A DNA stretch of 64,000 bases from contig NZ_JAFBDO010000001.1 of NCBI RefSeq assembly GCF_016908295.1, positions 1 to 64,000 of the forward strand, given 5' to 3'. Below the pieces are notes generated by a model. That model was not told where the DNA came from, did no database searches, and saw nothing but the letters and a program-made list of their open reading frames with translations. Of this stretch, positions 8,527-17,406 are shown in pieces. The position numbers were made by a program, and so were the translations under genes. This stretch comes from Thalassobacillus pellis. Lineage in GTDB: Bacteria > Bacillota > Bacilli > Bacillales > Halobacillaceae. Numbering within the stretch: the first letter of the stretch is position 1; the number at the start of each line of letters is the position of its first letter.

Positions 8527-9444
8527 ATGCCAAATGTATGGACTCATATTCATTTTGCCGAAGATATACTGGACAGTGTCGAACACCCAGATTCATTCGG
8601 TTTGGTCACGAATTTTGTCAATCTGGGTGCCCAGGGACCGGATCCATTTTTTTATCACCGTTTCTGGCCCTTCTTAAAAAATAAAGAAGTCGACCAGGTA
8701 GGGATGAAACTCCATACAGAAAAGTGCGGTGATTTCCTGCTTGACCTTATTGAAGCAGGCAGGACTGCTCCATTACCAGTCCGAGCTTATATTGCTGGTT
8801 TTGTCACCCACCATATTTTAGACCGAAACACCCATCCCTACATCCATTACCGGGCAGGCTATGAAGGTAATAATCATCAACGTCTGGAAACGATTATCGA
8901 TACCATTATTCTGGAACGGATTCGAAACATCAAAACATGGAAAACTCCCGTATACAAAGAAATCGATGTTGGTAAGCACCTGAATCGTGGAGTGATTAAA
9001 GTTGTAGAAGAGGCAATCAAGCGCCACTTTCCTGTTCTTGTCGAAGACTTACCAGCTAAATTCATTCAGCAATCCTATCGTGACATGAAACTCGCTTTAA
9101 AAATTCTATACGATCCTTACGGCTGGAAAAACAAACTCCTCCGGTCACTCGTATCACCGTTCTCCCACCGCCCTGTATCAGGCGATGTAGACTATTTGAA
9201 CGAATGCCATACGGAATGGAAGCACCCGGCAACCGGTGAAATAAGGATTGACTCTTTTTTTGAACTGTATGATAACGCCAGAAAAGAAGGAATGGAAATC
9301 CTGACTCTTCTCCTCCATTACTGGAACGAGAAAGAAGCCATACTTTTTAATGAAATTGAATCCTTATTAAGCGATATTTCTTATGATACAGGAGAGCCGC
9401 TCCACCGAAAACTGACCAATCAGTGGAGCCAGCCAATTGTTTAG
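8527..9444 (+). CDS. zinc-dependent phospholipase C-family hydrolase
   Basis: 305 residues with the scattered His/Asp ligands of the Zn_dep_PLPC family: NVWTHIHFAEDIL at the N-terminus, NLGAQGPDPFFYHR, LHTEKC, then AGFVTHHILDRNTHPYIHYR and NNHQRLE. Trinuclear zinc enzymes of this fold hydrolyse phosphodiesters, but this protein has no signal peptide and is probably cytoplasmic, like the uncharacterised Bacillus members. The ATG is preceded by GGAAGGAG. It stands alone between two terminators. The substrate cannot be told. Confidence 0.85.
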   Translation: MPNVWTHIHFAEDILDSVEHPDSFGLVTNFVNLGAQGPDPFFYHRFWPFLKNKEVDQVGMKLHTEKCGDFLLDLIEAGRTAPLPVRAYIAGFVTHHILDRNTHPYIHYRAGYEGNNHQRLETIIDTIILERIRNIKTWKTPVYKEIDVGKHLNRGVIKVVEEAIKRHFPVLVEDLPAKFIQQSYRDMKLALKILYDPYGWKNKLLRSLVSPFSHRPVSGDVDYLNECHTEWKHPATGEIRIDSFFELYDNARKEGMEILTLLLHYWNEKEAILFNEIESLLSDISYDTGEPLHRKLTNQWSQPIV

Positions 9445-9478
9445 ATCAACCAGCGCTTTAACTGCTGTTCTCTAACGA

Positions 9479-9529
9479 AAAAAGACGATTCCTTCCCGTC
9501 ACTATGCTTTCGGAGGAATCGTCTTTATT
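9479..9529. terminator. bidirectional terminator
   Basis: AAAGACGATTCCT at 9481-9493 pairs with AGGAATCGTCTTT at 9514-9526. It serves the phospholipase-like gene (plus) and the convergent MFS gene (minus). Confidence 0.85.
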
Positions 9530-9534
9530 TGTTT

Positions 9535-10830
9535 TTATGAATGAATATCAATTGTGTCCTTTAATCGAGTCATGTCCTTGGCATCTTCCACACCTTTATC
9601 AACGTCCACACGCTGTAAGAGTATCAGACCAACAACAAAAAAAGTAACCAAAGCAAGAATTCCATACCTGCTCGAACCTGTCAACTGACCGACGATTGCA
9701 AAGAGGAATGGACCAAAAATTGCCGCAAATTTTGAGGAAATCCCATAAAACCCGTAAAATTCCGCGTGTCTATCATCCGGTACCATCCTGCCAAAAATAG
9801 AACGGCTCAGGGACTGTGCCCCTCCCTGCACCATTCCTACACAGGTTGCCAAAATATAAAAATGAAGGGCGCTGGTCATGAAATAACCGATAACCACAAT
9901 GATGATATAGACGATTAAGGATAAGCTGAGCGCTCGCTTCGCGGTTATTTTAGATGCGAGCCATCCGAATACGAACGTGAATGGAATTCCCACGAACTGT
10001 GTAATCAGTAAAGCAAGAATAAGGTCATTACTGTTGATTCCGATATCTCTTCCATAGATAGTCGCCATTTTAATGATGGTGGAAATGCCGTCATTATATA
10101 ACCAGAAGGCAAGGAGGAATATAAACAGCTGTTTGTATTGATTAATTTCCCGAAAGGTCTGGCCAACTCTTTGGAAACCAATCGCTGCGTAGGATTTTGT
10201 CCTTTTTTGCTTCACTTTCTTTTCTTCGAGGATATTTTTAAAAAGCGGTATGGAAAATACCAGCCACCAGAGGCCGACGGAAACAAACGATAACTTAGTG
10301 GCTAAAAGTGTGCTTGAAATCCCAAACAACTCTGGCTTCATGATCATCGCCAGGTTTATGGCAAGAAGAACCCCACCTCCGATGTAACCAAAGGCAAATC
10401 CCCAGGCAGAAACTTTATCAATCGTCTTTTCATCTGCAACTTCCGGTAAAAATGCATCATAGAATACATTTCCCCCAGAGAAACCGATTGTCCCCAAAAC
10501 CATCAGCAGGGATGCCAGTAAATACTGGCCCTCTCCCACAAAAGCCATAAGGATACTGGCTATCATTCCCATGAAGGCAAAGAACATCAGGAATTTTTTC
10601 TTGGCTGCGGAATAGTCACTTATTGCCCCAAGAATAGGTGCAAGCACTGCAACTATCAACACCGCAATCGATTGCGTGTAGCCCCAATAACTGCTGGCCA
10701 GGGTATCATCGAGCCCGGCCGCTGCTACATCATAATAAAAAATCGGTAAGACTGCTGCCATCATCGTCGTAGCGAATGCGGAATTGCCGAAGTCATAAAA
10801 GACCCAGCTTAAAATCGGTTTCTTTTTCAT
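9535..10830 (-). CDS. MFS transporter, UMF1/Atg22-like family
   Basis: 431 residues with about twelve hydrophobic segments. The N-terminus SWVFYDFGNSAFATTMMAAV is diagnostic for the UMF1 family (Atg22-like MFS). The loop APILGAISDYSAAKKKFL is the MFS A-type motif between TM2 and TM3, and GGAQSLSRSIFGRMVPD lies in the second half. Yeast Atg22 exports vacuolar amino acids; bacterial members are mostly uncharacterised, so the substrate is unknown. It is divergent from the NAD(P)-binding gene at 10952 and transcribed alone. Confidence 0.88.
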   Translation of the reverse strand: MKKKPILSWVFYDFGNSAFATTMMAAVLPIFYYDVAAAGLDDTLASSYWGYTQSIAVLIVAVLAPILGAISDYSAAKKKFLMFFAFMGMIASILMAFVGEGQYLLASLLMVLGTIGFSGGNVFYDAFLPEVADEKTIDKVSAWGFAFGYIGGGVLLAINLAMIMKPELFGISSTLLATKLSFVSVGLWWLVFSIPLFKNILEEKKVKQKRTKSYAAIGFQRVGQTFREINQYKQLFIFLLAFWLYNDGISTIIKMATIYGRDIGINSNDLILALLITQFVGIPFTFVFGWLASKITAKRALSLSLIVYIIIVVIGYFMTSALHFYILATCVGMVQGGAQSLSRSIFGRMVPDDRHAEFYGFYGISSKFAAIFGPFLFAIVGQLTGSSRYGILALVTFFVVGLILLQRVDVDKGVEDAKDMTRLKDTIDIHS

Positions 10831-10951
10831 GTTTTTCCCCCATCAAGACAATGACTTGTATATCGTATATACTAAGCATAGCAAATTCTCAACAGTTCAT
10901 GCTCACTTTTTTCAGAATAATCATAAAAATATACAACAAAAGGGGATAGTA

Positions 10952-11575
10952 ATGAAGGTAGCTGTTTTTGGTGCAACTGGCCGTGTAGGAAATAGTTTTA
11001 TAAACCTTGTCCATGCTCACAAATCATGGAATTTGAATGCTTTAGTCAGAAATACTTCACAAGCGGGGATGGTATCCGGCAAGGCTGGCATCGTTGAAGG
11101 CAATGCCAAAAGCCTAAAAGATGTAAGAACTGTTCTGACGGGATGTGACGTCGTCTTCAGCGCGCTCAATACAGATAAAAACGATACACTGTCAAAAGCG
11201 GTACCGTTGATTATAACGGCAATGAAGGAACGGGAAATAAAAAGAATTGTGACAGTCGGAACTGCAGGCATTCTGGACAGCAGATTGGAGAAAGGTAAAT
11301 ACAGATTTCAAACTTCAGAAAGTAAACGTAAATCTACGTTCGCGGCAGAGGAACACCTGAAAGCCTATCAAATACTTAAAGAAAGCAACCTGGACTGGAC
11401 AATCATCTGCCCGACCTACCTGCCTGATGGAGATGCCCTTGGCGGAGTACGATATGAAAAAAATCTTCTACCTGAAAACGGCAAAAAAATAACAGTAGGA
11501 GACACTGCAAACTTTGCTGTGGAAGTGATCGAACAGAAACAGTTTATCCGTAGCCGTGTCGGTATTTGCTACTAA
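10952..11575 (+). CDS. NAD(P)-binding SDR-like protein (atypical SDR)
   Basis: 207 residues from the ATG at 10952, preceded by AAAAGGGG. The N-terminus KVAVFGATGRVGNSFINLV holds the GxxGxxG dinucleotide site of the NAD(P)H-binding (YwnB/NmrA-like) group, followed by VFSALN and VGTAGILDS and a late WTIICPTYLPDG typical of atypical short-chain dehydrogenases. It has no classical YxxxK. Proteins of this kind act as reductases or as redox-state sensors. It stands alone, and the actual substrate is unknown. Confidence 0.85.
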   Translation: MKVAVFGATGRVGNSFINLVHAHKSWNLNALVRNTSQAGMVSGKAGIVEGNAKSLKDVRTVLTGCDVVFSALNTDKNDTLSKAVPLIITAMKEREIKRIVTVGTAGILDSRLEKGKYRFQTSESKRKSTFAAEEHLKAYQILKESNLDWTIICPTYLPDGDALGGVRYEKNLLPENGKKITVGDTANFAVEVIEQKQFIRSRVGICY

Positions 11576-11662
11576 GAAGCATGTGTTTCCGGAAGAAGCC
11601 GGATTGTGTCTTCTGAGGAAGCAAAGGTCATGTTCTTTTCGTATGAAAAAAAGAAGACTTTT

Positions 11663-11765
11663 GCATTGTTGATTGCTAATTTGGGCAGGGAAAGTATGAG
11701 ACTCCTGCAGGAGAGTCAAGACTGACGAAGCCCGAGGAGACTTGTCGTCTTCCCTGCAGAAAGAG
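11663..11765. repeat. dispersed repeat R3
   Basis: TTGATTGCTAATTTGGGCAG, then GAGACTCCTGCAGGAGAG and a GC-rich second palindrome. The same element lies inverted at 52268-52390, with an extra GC-rich block there. No coding potential was recognised. It shares the 11576-12024 intergenic stretch with R2. Confidence 0.6.
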
Positions 11766-11802
11766 AATCGTTTGGTCAAGCGATATTCTTGACCAAGTTA
11801 GC

Positions 11803-11860
11803 TGAGGTCGTGCCCGCGGCAAGCATCCGCTGGCAAGCGATTAGTGAGAATCAACAACAA
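11803..11860. repeat. dispersed repeat R2
   Basis: GAGGTCGTGCCCGCGGCAAG followed by CATCCGCTGGCAAGCGATTA and AATCAACAAC. Close copies lie at 18430-18488 and 25690-25740. Confidence 0.7.
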
Positions 11861-11953
11861 ACTTTAACATTTCCTTTCGATTATAAAGGGCTTTTTTAGT
11901 CGCTTCAATCGTTCTCTAGCCATACTTTTCCCGTATCAACAATATGAAAACAA

Positions 11954-11994
11954 GAGGCTGCCCGTAAGTCTATTTTTGACTTATGGACAACCCC
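11954..11994 (-). terminator. terminator of the VanY-type gene
   Basis: GGCTGCCCGTAAGTC and GACTTATGGACAACCCC form an imperfect stem around TATTTTT. Confidence 0.6.
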
Positions 11995-12024
11995 AATCCT
12001 TTAAATCAGACACTCTTCCTGTAA

Positions 12025-12861
12025 TTATTGTTTACTTGGAAGCAGTCCAAAAAATTCTTCCAATGTCTTTTCCTGCTGGTGTATTTCCTCTGCTGTCTCT
12101 TTCCCTACATAACGAAGGTGCCACGGTTCATATGAATAACCGGTAATATCTGATTTACCTTTCGGATAGCGAATTACAAATCCATACTCATAGGCATGTT
12201 TAGCCAGCCACTCTCCTTCTGCTGTCTGACTGAAGCTCTGCTCCAATTTAAAAGCCATCTGGGCAGAAGTAACATCCATAGCAAGTCCTGTTTGGTGCTC
12301 ACTTGTGCCTGGCTTAGCCGAAAATTGATTGGCCCACTCCTGTCCCCTCGTCTTCACATTATTTTGGTAAATGCTTTTCTGCCGTTCATACGAACGATAT
12401 CCAGATGCTCCAACTAGCTCAAGACCTGCCTGGCGGGCCCCTTGAAATAATTCCTCTAAAGCCTTGGCTGCTTCTTTCCTCATCTGTTTCTTCGGATGAA
12501 ACTCGTCAAAATAGAACGGAACATCCGGAACTACCAGATTTTTTGGAACAAACCCATCAGGTAGTTTCCGATTTTTATTTACTACTACCTGAAAGCTATT
12601 AGGTTCCTCAACTACAACCATTCCACTATTTCCTTTATCTGAATTCGGTTCTTTACCCGAAACAGGCGTATCATCCGTTGTTTCATTTTTATTTTTGTTG
12701 GCATGATTCGTGTCCTCTTGCTCCTTTTCTTTCATTCCTGATTGTTTCTCAGCGTTATCACTGGAGGTTAACTGAGAAGAGTTGGTTTCTTCACCGAAAC
12801 CTGCACAACCTGCTAATAATACCGTCAGAGAGAGAACTGTACTGGTTATCATCCTGTCCAT
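12025..12861 (-). CDS. D-alanyl-D-alanine carboxypeptidase, VanY family lipoprotein
   Basis: 278 residues. The N-terminal signal peptide ends in a lipobox (VLLAGCAG), so it is anchored outside the membrane. A roughly 90-residue Lys/Glu/Asn-rich linker precedes a VanY/peptidase M15B domain with the zinc-site motifs KPGTSEHQTGLAMDV and YEPWHLRYVG, plus SGYRSYERQK. The enzyme removes the terminal D-Ala from peptidoglycan stem peptides. It resembles B. subtilis YodJ. Transcribed alone with its own terminator. The low-complexity acidic linker is common in halophile-type lipoproteins. Confidence 0.92.
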   Translation of the reverse strand: MDRMITSTVLSLTVLLAGCAGFGEETNSSQLTSSDNAEKQSGMKEKEQEDTNHANKNKNETTDDTPVSGKEPNSDKGNSGMVVVEEPNSFQVVVNKNRKLPDGFVPKNLVVPDVPFYFDEFHPKKQMRKEAAKALEELFQGARQAGLELVGASGYRSYERQKSIYQNNVKTRGQEWANQFSAKPGTSEHQTGLAMDVTSAQMAFKLEQSFSQTAEGEWLAKHAYEYGFVIRYPKGKSDITGYSYEPWHLRYVGKETAEEIHQQEKTLEEFFGLLPSKQ

Positions 12862-12972
12862 TTCTTATGTTCCTTTCAAAAACCACTTTTCTCCCACTAT
12901 AACATGGAAAATCCATACATGTAAGCAGATTCCCTATCATTCAATAATCTTAATTTCCAAGGCAAGTCTCTT

Positions 12973-13064
12973 AGAAAAACTTGGCTCGCCAAGTCTTTAT
13001 GGCGAAAGCCTTCGTTTTACTTATACTTTAACCTTTAACAAATTTAAACTTTCATAAAGTGAAA
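12973..13064. repeat. dispersed repeat R1
   Basis: AACTTGGCTCGCCAAGTC, TTATGGCGAAAGCCTTCG, then TTTTACTTATACTTTAAC and CTTTAACAAATTTAAAC. Related copies lie at 52431-52528 and 57436-57533, with a partial one at 3437-3476. It abuts the terminator of the IDEAL-domain gene. Confidence 0.75.
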
Positions 13065-13100
13065 AAAGACCGGCTGGACTCAGTGAATCCATCGGTCTTT
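13065..13100 (-). terminator. terminator of the IDEAL-domain gene
   Basis: AAAGACCG and CGGTCTTT with an inner TGGA/TCCA stem, and T-rich on the minus strand. Confidence 0.8.
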
Positions 13101-13120
13101 ACTATCATATCTAGTTAGAC

Positions 13121-13363
13121 TTACTCCCAAGTATATGGCACATATTCTTTACTTAAGCGATCAAATCGGTCACGATCTTCCATTTCAATGGCGTCATTAA
13201 TTTCAGCGTCAAGTCGCGTTTTATTAAACTGGTAGCTTAACTCATCTAGGATCAAACGCGAAGCTAGTTGAAGACCGAAGGATAGCTCTCGCTTTGCATA
13301 AATAGTTTTATCTCTAAAAACAGGGCTTCTTCGCAACACGTAATTAATTTTTTGCTTTTTCAT
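13121..13363 (-). CDS. IDEAL-domain small protein
   Basis: 80 residues. The N-terminal half is basic (KKQKINYVLRRSPVF). The C-terminal half, AEINDAIEMEDRDRFDRLSK followed by EY, matches the short IDEAL domain found at the end of YpiB and in several small Bacillus proteins. The domain is a two-helix protein-interaction module; in Bacillus, IDEAL proteins are linked to regulation rather than catalysis. No signal or membrane segment. Transcribed alone between two terminators. Confidence 0.72.
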   Translation of the reverse strand: MKKQKINYVLRRSPVFRDKTIYAKRELSFGLQLASRLILDELSYQFNKTRLDAEINDAIEMEDRDRFDRLSKEYVPYTWE

Positions 13364-13732
13364 GTGGCCTACCCCCTAAATGCTTTTTTCTATTATGCAG
13401 GATTTGAAGAGGTTTTGCAACAATTTTCTGAATATTTAATTTACTATTCCCTCTTACACCCATTTTAAACCTGTCCATACACCTATTTCAATTGTAATTT
13501 ATGGGAATTAAATATTTCTATTTACCCTTATTTTTTAAGCGTTATCCATTAATTTGGAAAAAATTTATCTTGATTTCATAGAAAAGTAGCATAGACTACG
13601 ACTTGTCTATTCTATGAGCGACAACACGGTTATTTGTACCGAGTACCTGGATAAATAGGCTGCTCTTATGTTGAATATAGAACTATCATTCCGAAATGTA
13701 CTAATTCGACCTTTGGAAAAGGGGGATGAGAC
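13364..13732. other. gene-free stretch
   Basis: About 370 AT-rich bases upstream of the IDEAL-domain gene and behind the wrbA terminator. I see no ORF with a ribosome site, no riboswitch signature and no repeat-family member here. The promoter of the IDEAL-domain gene should lie near 13370-13450 on the minus strand. Confidence 0.5.
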
Positions 13733-13763
13733 AAAAGGAGCTGTCCCACTTGGAACAGCTCCT
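13733..13763 (-). terminator. terminator of wrbA
   Basis: AGGAGCTGTCC at 13736-13746 pairs with GGAACAGCTCCT at 13752-13763, followed by T4 on the minus strand. Confidence 0.85.
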
Positions 13764-13780
13764 ATCCTGAAGAAATAATA

Positions 13781-14392
13781 TTATTGTTGTCCTTTGACAA
13801 TCATTTCCGCCACATTAATAGTACGGATCGCTTGATTACGGACAGCTTCTTCCACATCTTCTTTCATGTTGCCTTCACCATCGACGCTAACACTTGTTCC
13901 ATAAGGGTTGCCGCCTGCAGTGAAGGCTGCGTCGTTGGTGTATCCTGGTGCTGCGACGAGCACGCCCCAGTGGAACATGCTTGTGTACAGATTCAACAAG
14001 GTGGCTTCTTGTCCGCCATGTGGGTTTTGTGCAGATGTCATGGCGCTTGCTACTTTATTGACTAGTTTACCTTGGAACCATAGTCCGCCAGCCATGTCCA
14101 TAAGCTGTTTGAATTGAGATGGGACATTACCGAAGCGTGTAGGCACACTGAAAATATAAGCGTCTGCCCAGTCCAGATCATCCACAGTTGCTTCCTGGAC
14201 GTCTTTTGTTTCTTCATAATGCTTCTTCCATGCAGGATTTTGTTCAATTGCTGACATTGGGGCAGTTTCCGCAACTTTAACTAGTTTGACTTCCGCTCCT
14301 TCTTGCTTCGCTGCGTCTTCCGCCCATTTTGCCATTTGATAGTTAGTACCGGTAGAACTGTAATAAATGACTGCTAATTTTACATTTGCCAC
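13781..14392 (-). CDS. wrbA: NAD(P)H:quinone oxidoreductase, WrbA family
   Basis: 203 residues, the usual WrbA length. The FMN phosphate-binding loop YYSSTGTNYQMAKWAE is at the N-terminus, VPTRFGNVPSQFKQLMD in the middle, and SAQNPHGGQEATLLN and GGNPYGTSVS later, all typical of type IV flavodoxin-like quinone reductases. These tetrameric enzymes reduce quinones by two electrons and limit redox cycling. The gene stands alone with its own terminator. Nothing is missing. Confidence 0.94.
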   Translation of the reverse strand: MANVKLAVIYYSSTGTNYQMAKWAEDAAKQEGAEVKLVKVAETAPMSAIEQNPAWKKHYEETKDVQEATVDDLDWADAYIFSVPTRFGNVPSQFKQLMDMAGGLWFQGKLVNKVASAMTSAQNPHGGQEATLLNLYTSMFHWGVLVAAPGYTNDAAFTAGGNPYGTSVSVDGEGNMKEDVEEAVRNQAIRTINVAEMIVKGQQ

Positions 14393-14550
14393 TCTTATCT
14401 CTCCTTTTCACATTTCATTTTATCGTTTCCGGCAGCCTGGGTAATTATTCCGGCTGCTACATTTCCACTATATACCCTCTTATAATTTTATTCAAACTAA
14501 AGACTCTTTAATTCAAGATATTTTTTATATACGGTTTTATTTTCATAAAA

Positions 14551-14594
14551 AATTCCCAGGTTCCTTCAATCATCTACGGAGTTCTCCCGGGAAT
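14551..14594 (-). terminator. terminator of the modABC operon
   Basis: ATTCCCGGG and CCTGGGAAT on the minus strand flank a long loop and are followed by T6. Confidence 0.7.
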
Positions 14595-14600
14595 CTCATG

Positions 14601-15251
14601 CTAGTTTGTGTCAACTATTTTTCCGTTTTCAATAAAAAGGATGCGGTCAGCGAGCTTTTCAGCCTCTTCTCTGTTGTGGGTAACGAGTATCATAGGGATC
14701 TGCCACTTTTCTTTCAATTGAAGCACTTGTTCATGGCACTGGTAACGACTTTCTTCATCGAGAGCGGAAAACGGCTCGTCCATAAGCAATAAATCAGGCC
14801 GATAAGCAAGTGCCCGCACTAAAGCGACCCGCTGCTTTTCCCCTCCTGAAATCTCATGAGGATATTTTTTCTGCAAGTGCCCTATTGACACCATGTCCAC
14901 CAATTTATTTATATGGCTTCGAGACTCTGCTGTATTTTCGTCCCTTATGCCATATTGAATATTTTTTTTCACAGTCATATGAGGAAAAAGTGCGTAATCC
15001 TGAAATACATAACCGATATTTCTTCGCTGCGTTGGATGGTGGATAGTCCCTTGGTGGTACAAGGTTCTTTCGTTTAACTTGATCCAGCCGTCAGCAGGTT
15101 TGGATAGCCCTGCAAGCAGCTGTAAAATTGTAGTTTTTCCAGCACCGGAGCGCCCAAATAAGACCACTAGTTCATTGTCGACATTCAGATCGATATCCAA
15201 TAGATAATAGTCCAGCTGTTTTTTGAAACTGGCAGTAAGCAATACGTTCAC
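14601..15251 (-). CDS. modC: molybdate ABC transporter ATPase (short form)
   Basis: 216 residues: Walker A GRSGAGKTT, signature ISGGEKQRVALVRAL, Walker B LLLMDEPFSALDEES and H-loop THNREEAEKLA. It couples ATP hydrolysis to uptake of molybdate (or tungstate) through ModB. Enterobacterial ModC is about 350 residues with a C-terminal MOP/TOBE domain that binds oxyanion; here the protein stops after the nucleotide-binding domain. It overlaps modB by 4 bases and is last in the operon. Confidence 0.88.
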   Translation of the reverse strand: MNVLLTASFKKQLDYYLLDIDLNVDNELVVLFGRSGAGKTTILQLLAGLSKPADGWIKLNERTLYHQGTIHHPTQRRNIGYVFQDYALFPHMTVKKNIQYGIRDENTAESRSHINKLVDMVSIGHLQKKYPHEISGGEKQRVALVRALAYRPDLLLMDEPFSALDEESRYQCHEQVLQLKEKWQIPMILVTHNREEAEKLADRILFIENGKIVDTN

Positions 15252-15934
15252 CTCTTCCCGGGATCATTCAGCCAAGGTTTTTTGCTCCAATTATTAAGCC
15301 AGTAGATTGTCGTAAAACCAATCAGCACAATGATGATCACCCATAATAAAGCCTGCTGTTCATTGCCGGACTCTACAGAAAAATAAATGGCAAGGGGCAG
15401 CGTATCTGTCACCCCAGGGATATAACCGGCAACCATCAGTGTGGCTCCAAATTCCCCAAGACCTCTGGCAAACGATAGGACGAGACCGGCGAGGAGTCCT
15501 GGCCACGCCAAGGGAAAGGAAATAGTCCAGAATACTTTCCACCTGCTCGCGCCCATCGTATAAGCAGCATTTTCAAGTGTCCGATCATATCTTAAAAATG
15601 CTGCTGACGCGCTTTGGTACATTAATGGAAAAGAAACTACTATTGCAGCGATCACAGCGGCATACCACGTAAAAATGATTTGAAAATTAAACCATTCCAA
15701 CAGTAGACTGCCTAACGGGCCGTTTTTCCCGAATAAATATAACAAACCGAACCCTACTACGGTTGGCGGCAGAACCAATGGAAGCATGAACAACGCCTCC
15801 AGTACCTGTTTACCGAAAAACTGTCTCCTGACGATTCCCCTTGCCAGAAATGTTCCGGTAAGAAATACAATCGCCGTTGAAATAGAGGCTATCTTTAAGG
15901 ACAGCCATAATGGTGAAAAATCCATTAACAACAC
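15248..15934 (-). CDS. modB: molybdate ABC transporter permease
   Basis: 228 residues with five to six hydrophobic segments. The cytoplasmic coupling loop ENAAYTMGASRWKVFWTISF has the EAA...G motif of ABC importers, and LPLVLPPTVVGFGLLYLFG is typical of ModB. It forms the membrane channel for molybdate taken over from ModA. It lies 6 bases after modA and overlaps modC by 4 bases, so translation is coupled. Confidence 0.9.
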   Translation of the reverse strand: MLLMDFSPLWLSLKIASISTAIVFLTGTFLARGIVRRQFFGKQVLEALFMLPLVLPPTVVGFGLLYLFGKNGPLGSLLLEWFNFQIIFTWYAAVIAAIVVSFPLMYQSASAAFLRYDRTLENAAYTMGASRWKVFWTISFPLAWPGLLAGLVLSFARGLGEFGATLMVAGYIPGVTDTLPLAIYFSVESGNEQQALLWVIIIVLIGFTTIYWLNNWSKKPWLNDPGKR

Positions 15935-15940
15935 CCAGCC

Positions 15941-16696
15941 TTATCCGTCAAAACCATATTGTTCGTAGATTTCTTTTACTTGTTCACTCTTCATATAGGT
16001 AAGAAATTCCCTTGCAGCTTCCTTTTGGTCTGAGGAGGCAATCACTGCTCCAAAATAATGGATCGGAGAATGCAGTTCTTCCCGAATGAGAATTGCTGTC
16101 TGAAGCCCATCCAATGCGGCAACATCGCTGCGATAAACAAGACCTGCATCAACGTTACCGGATTCGACGTAAGCAGCTACCTGCCGGACATTTTTAGCAT
16201 AAACCGCCTTAGATTGAACTTCCTTCCATAATCCTTTTTGTTTCAACGCTTCTTTCGCATATTTTCCAGCAGGGACACTTGCCGGATCACCGATCGCAAA
16301 TTTTGTCACGTGCGAGGAGGCAAGATCGCTTAGGTCAAGTGACTTTTCTCCCTCTGGAGGAACTGCAAGCACCAGTCGATTATCCAGAACCGTCCGAACA
16401 CTCTTACTTGTGACCAGCCCTTTTTCCAATGCATAATCCATCCACTTTTCACTGGCTGATAAATAAACGTCGCCAGGTGCGCCTTTTTCAATTTGACGGG
16501 CGAGTTTACCTGATGAATTAAAATTCATGATCAGATCATAATCTGTTTTCTCTTCAAAATTTACTGCTATCTCTTTCAAAACACTTGTCAGGCTTGAAGC
16601 AGCAGATATTCGCAGGGACGTCTTCTTGTCCCCTGCGGTCGACTGACACCCCATTAACAATACGATTAACAGGGCAGTTATGATTACCTTCTTCAT
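15941..16696 (-). CDS. modA: molybdate-binding lipoprotein
   Basis: 251 residues with a lipoprotein signal (LLIVLLMGCQS) that anchors it outside the membrane. The mature part starts with ISAASSLTSVLKEIA and has FNSSGKLARQIEKGAPGDVY and AIGDPASVPAGKYAKEAL, all typical ModA oxyanion-binding motifs. It delivers molybdate to ModB/ModC. First gene of the modABC operon. No molybdenum-cofactor riboswitch was recognised in the 240 bases upstream. Confidence 0.92.
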   Translation of the reverse strand: MKKVIITALLIVLLMGCQSTAGDKKTSLRISAASSLTSVLKEIAVNFEEKTDYDLIMNFNSSGKLARQIEKGAPGDVYLSASEKWMDYALEKGLVTSKSVRTVLDNRLVLAVPPEGEKSLDLSDLASSHVTKFAIGDPASVPAGKYAKEALKQKGLWKEVQSKAVYAKNVRQVAAYVESGNVDAGLVYRSDVAALDGLQTAILIREELHSPIHYFGAVIASSDQKEAAREFLTYMKSEQVKEIYEQYGFDG

Positions 16697-16894
16697 TGTT
16701 TTTCCACCTTATGTAGACGCTATTACTGCTCTCATTATAACGAAAAACCAACTCCTATGAATAGCAAGACCTCCATCGCACAAAAGCAAGAAGCGTTTTG
16801 TTCTACCAACAAGCTTGTACCAAATTTTATCCTGACACTTTTTTATCACTGCAAAGGTATGTTAAAACCATCAATTTTTCTTAGACACCAGAAT

Positions 16895-16927
16895 AAGACC
16901 GCGTACGTTTTCCCGCACACGGTCTTA
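16895..16927 (-). terminator. terminator of the 72-residue gene
   Basis: TAAGACCG and CGGTCTTA arms with additional inner pairing across CGGGAAAACG. Confidence 0.7.
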
Positions 16928-16936
16928 GTAAAATAA

Positions 16937-17155
16937 TTACACTACCATTCCGTAATATGGAGGATAAGTCCAATAAGATTCCTCCCACCCTCGTTGAATA
17001 GCCAGTTCTTCAAATGATTGGGCCTGACTGCCAAAGAAATTGATCAAAGCCTCTTCAGGCGTCTGGGAATCTGGATCATAGGAAATCAATACAGGCTTAG
17101 AAAATTTCATCCCTTTGATCGAACCTTCTACAACAACGGTTTCCTGAAAGACCAT
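16937..17155 (-). CDS. hypothetical protein (72 aa)
   Basis: A small soluble protein starting MVFQETVVVEGSIKGMKFSK with a predicted beta-strand pattern at the N-terminus, then an acidic helix and an aromatic C-terminal tail (ESYWTYPPYYGMVV). An AAAGGGG site precedes the ATG and there is a dedicated terminator, so it looks like a genuine gene. I do not recognise the family. Transcribed alone and divergent from the CDF gene. Confidence 0.6.
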   Translation of the reverse strand: MVFQETVVVEGSIKGMKFSKPVLISYDPDSQTPEEALINFFGSQAQSFEELAIQRGWEESYWTYPPYYGMVV

Positions 17156-17406
17156 ACCTTCACCCCTTTAATAAAAAGTAACGCAATGGAAAAAATAAAT
17201 GCTTGTTCCCTATTTACCCCAGTCACAAAATATAAACCATCTTCGTTATCTTTCCCCTCGGAAACTTTATTGCTTTTTATCAATACGTGTGCTGCCGGCA
17301 ATCATTGTTTCTCTAGACTCAATATGTATGGCTTTGTTAAGCTATGAATGCTAATAATCAAGGTTGGACTAATTTTCCATTTTTCCCGTTATCGGAGGCG
17401 GAAATG

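Noticed and set aside
16697-16936. Molybdenum-cofactor riboswitch before modA
   Set aside because: No recognisable conserved elements; the region is AT-rich and unstructured to the eye.
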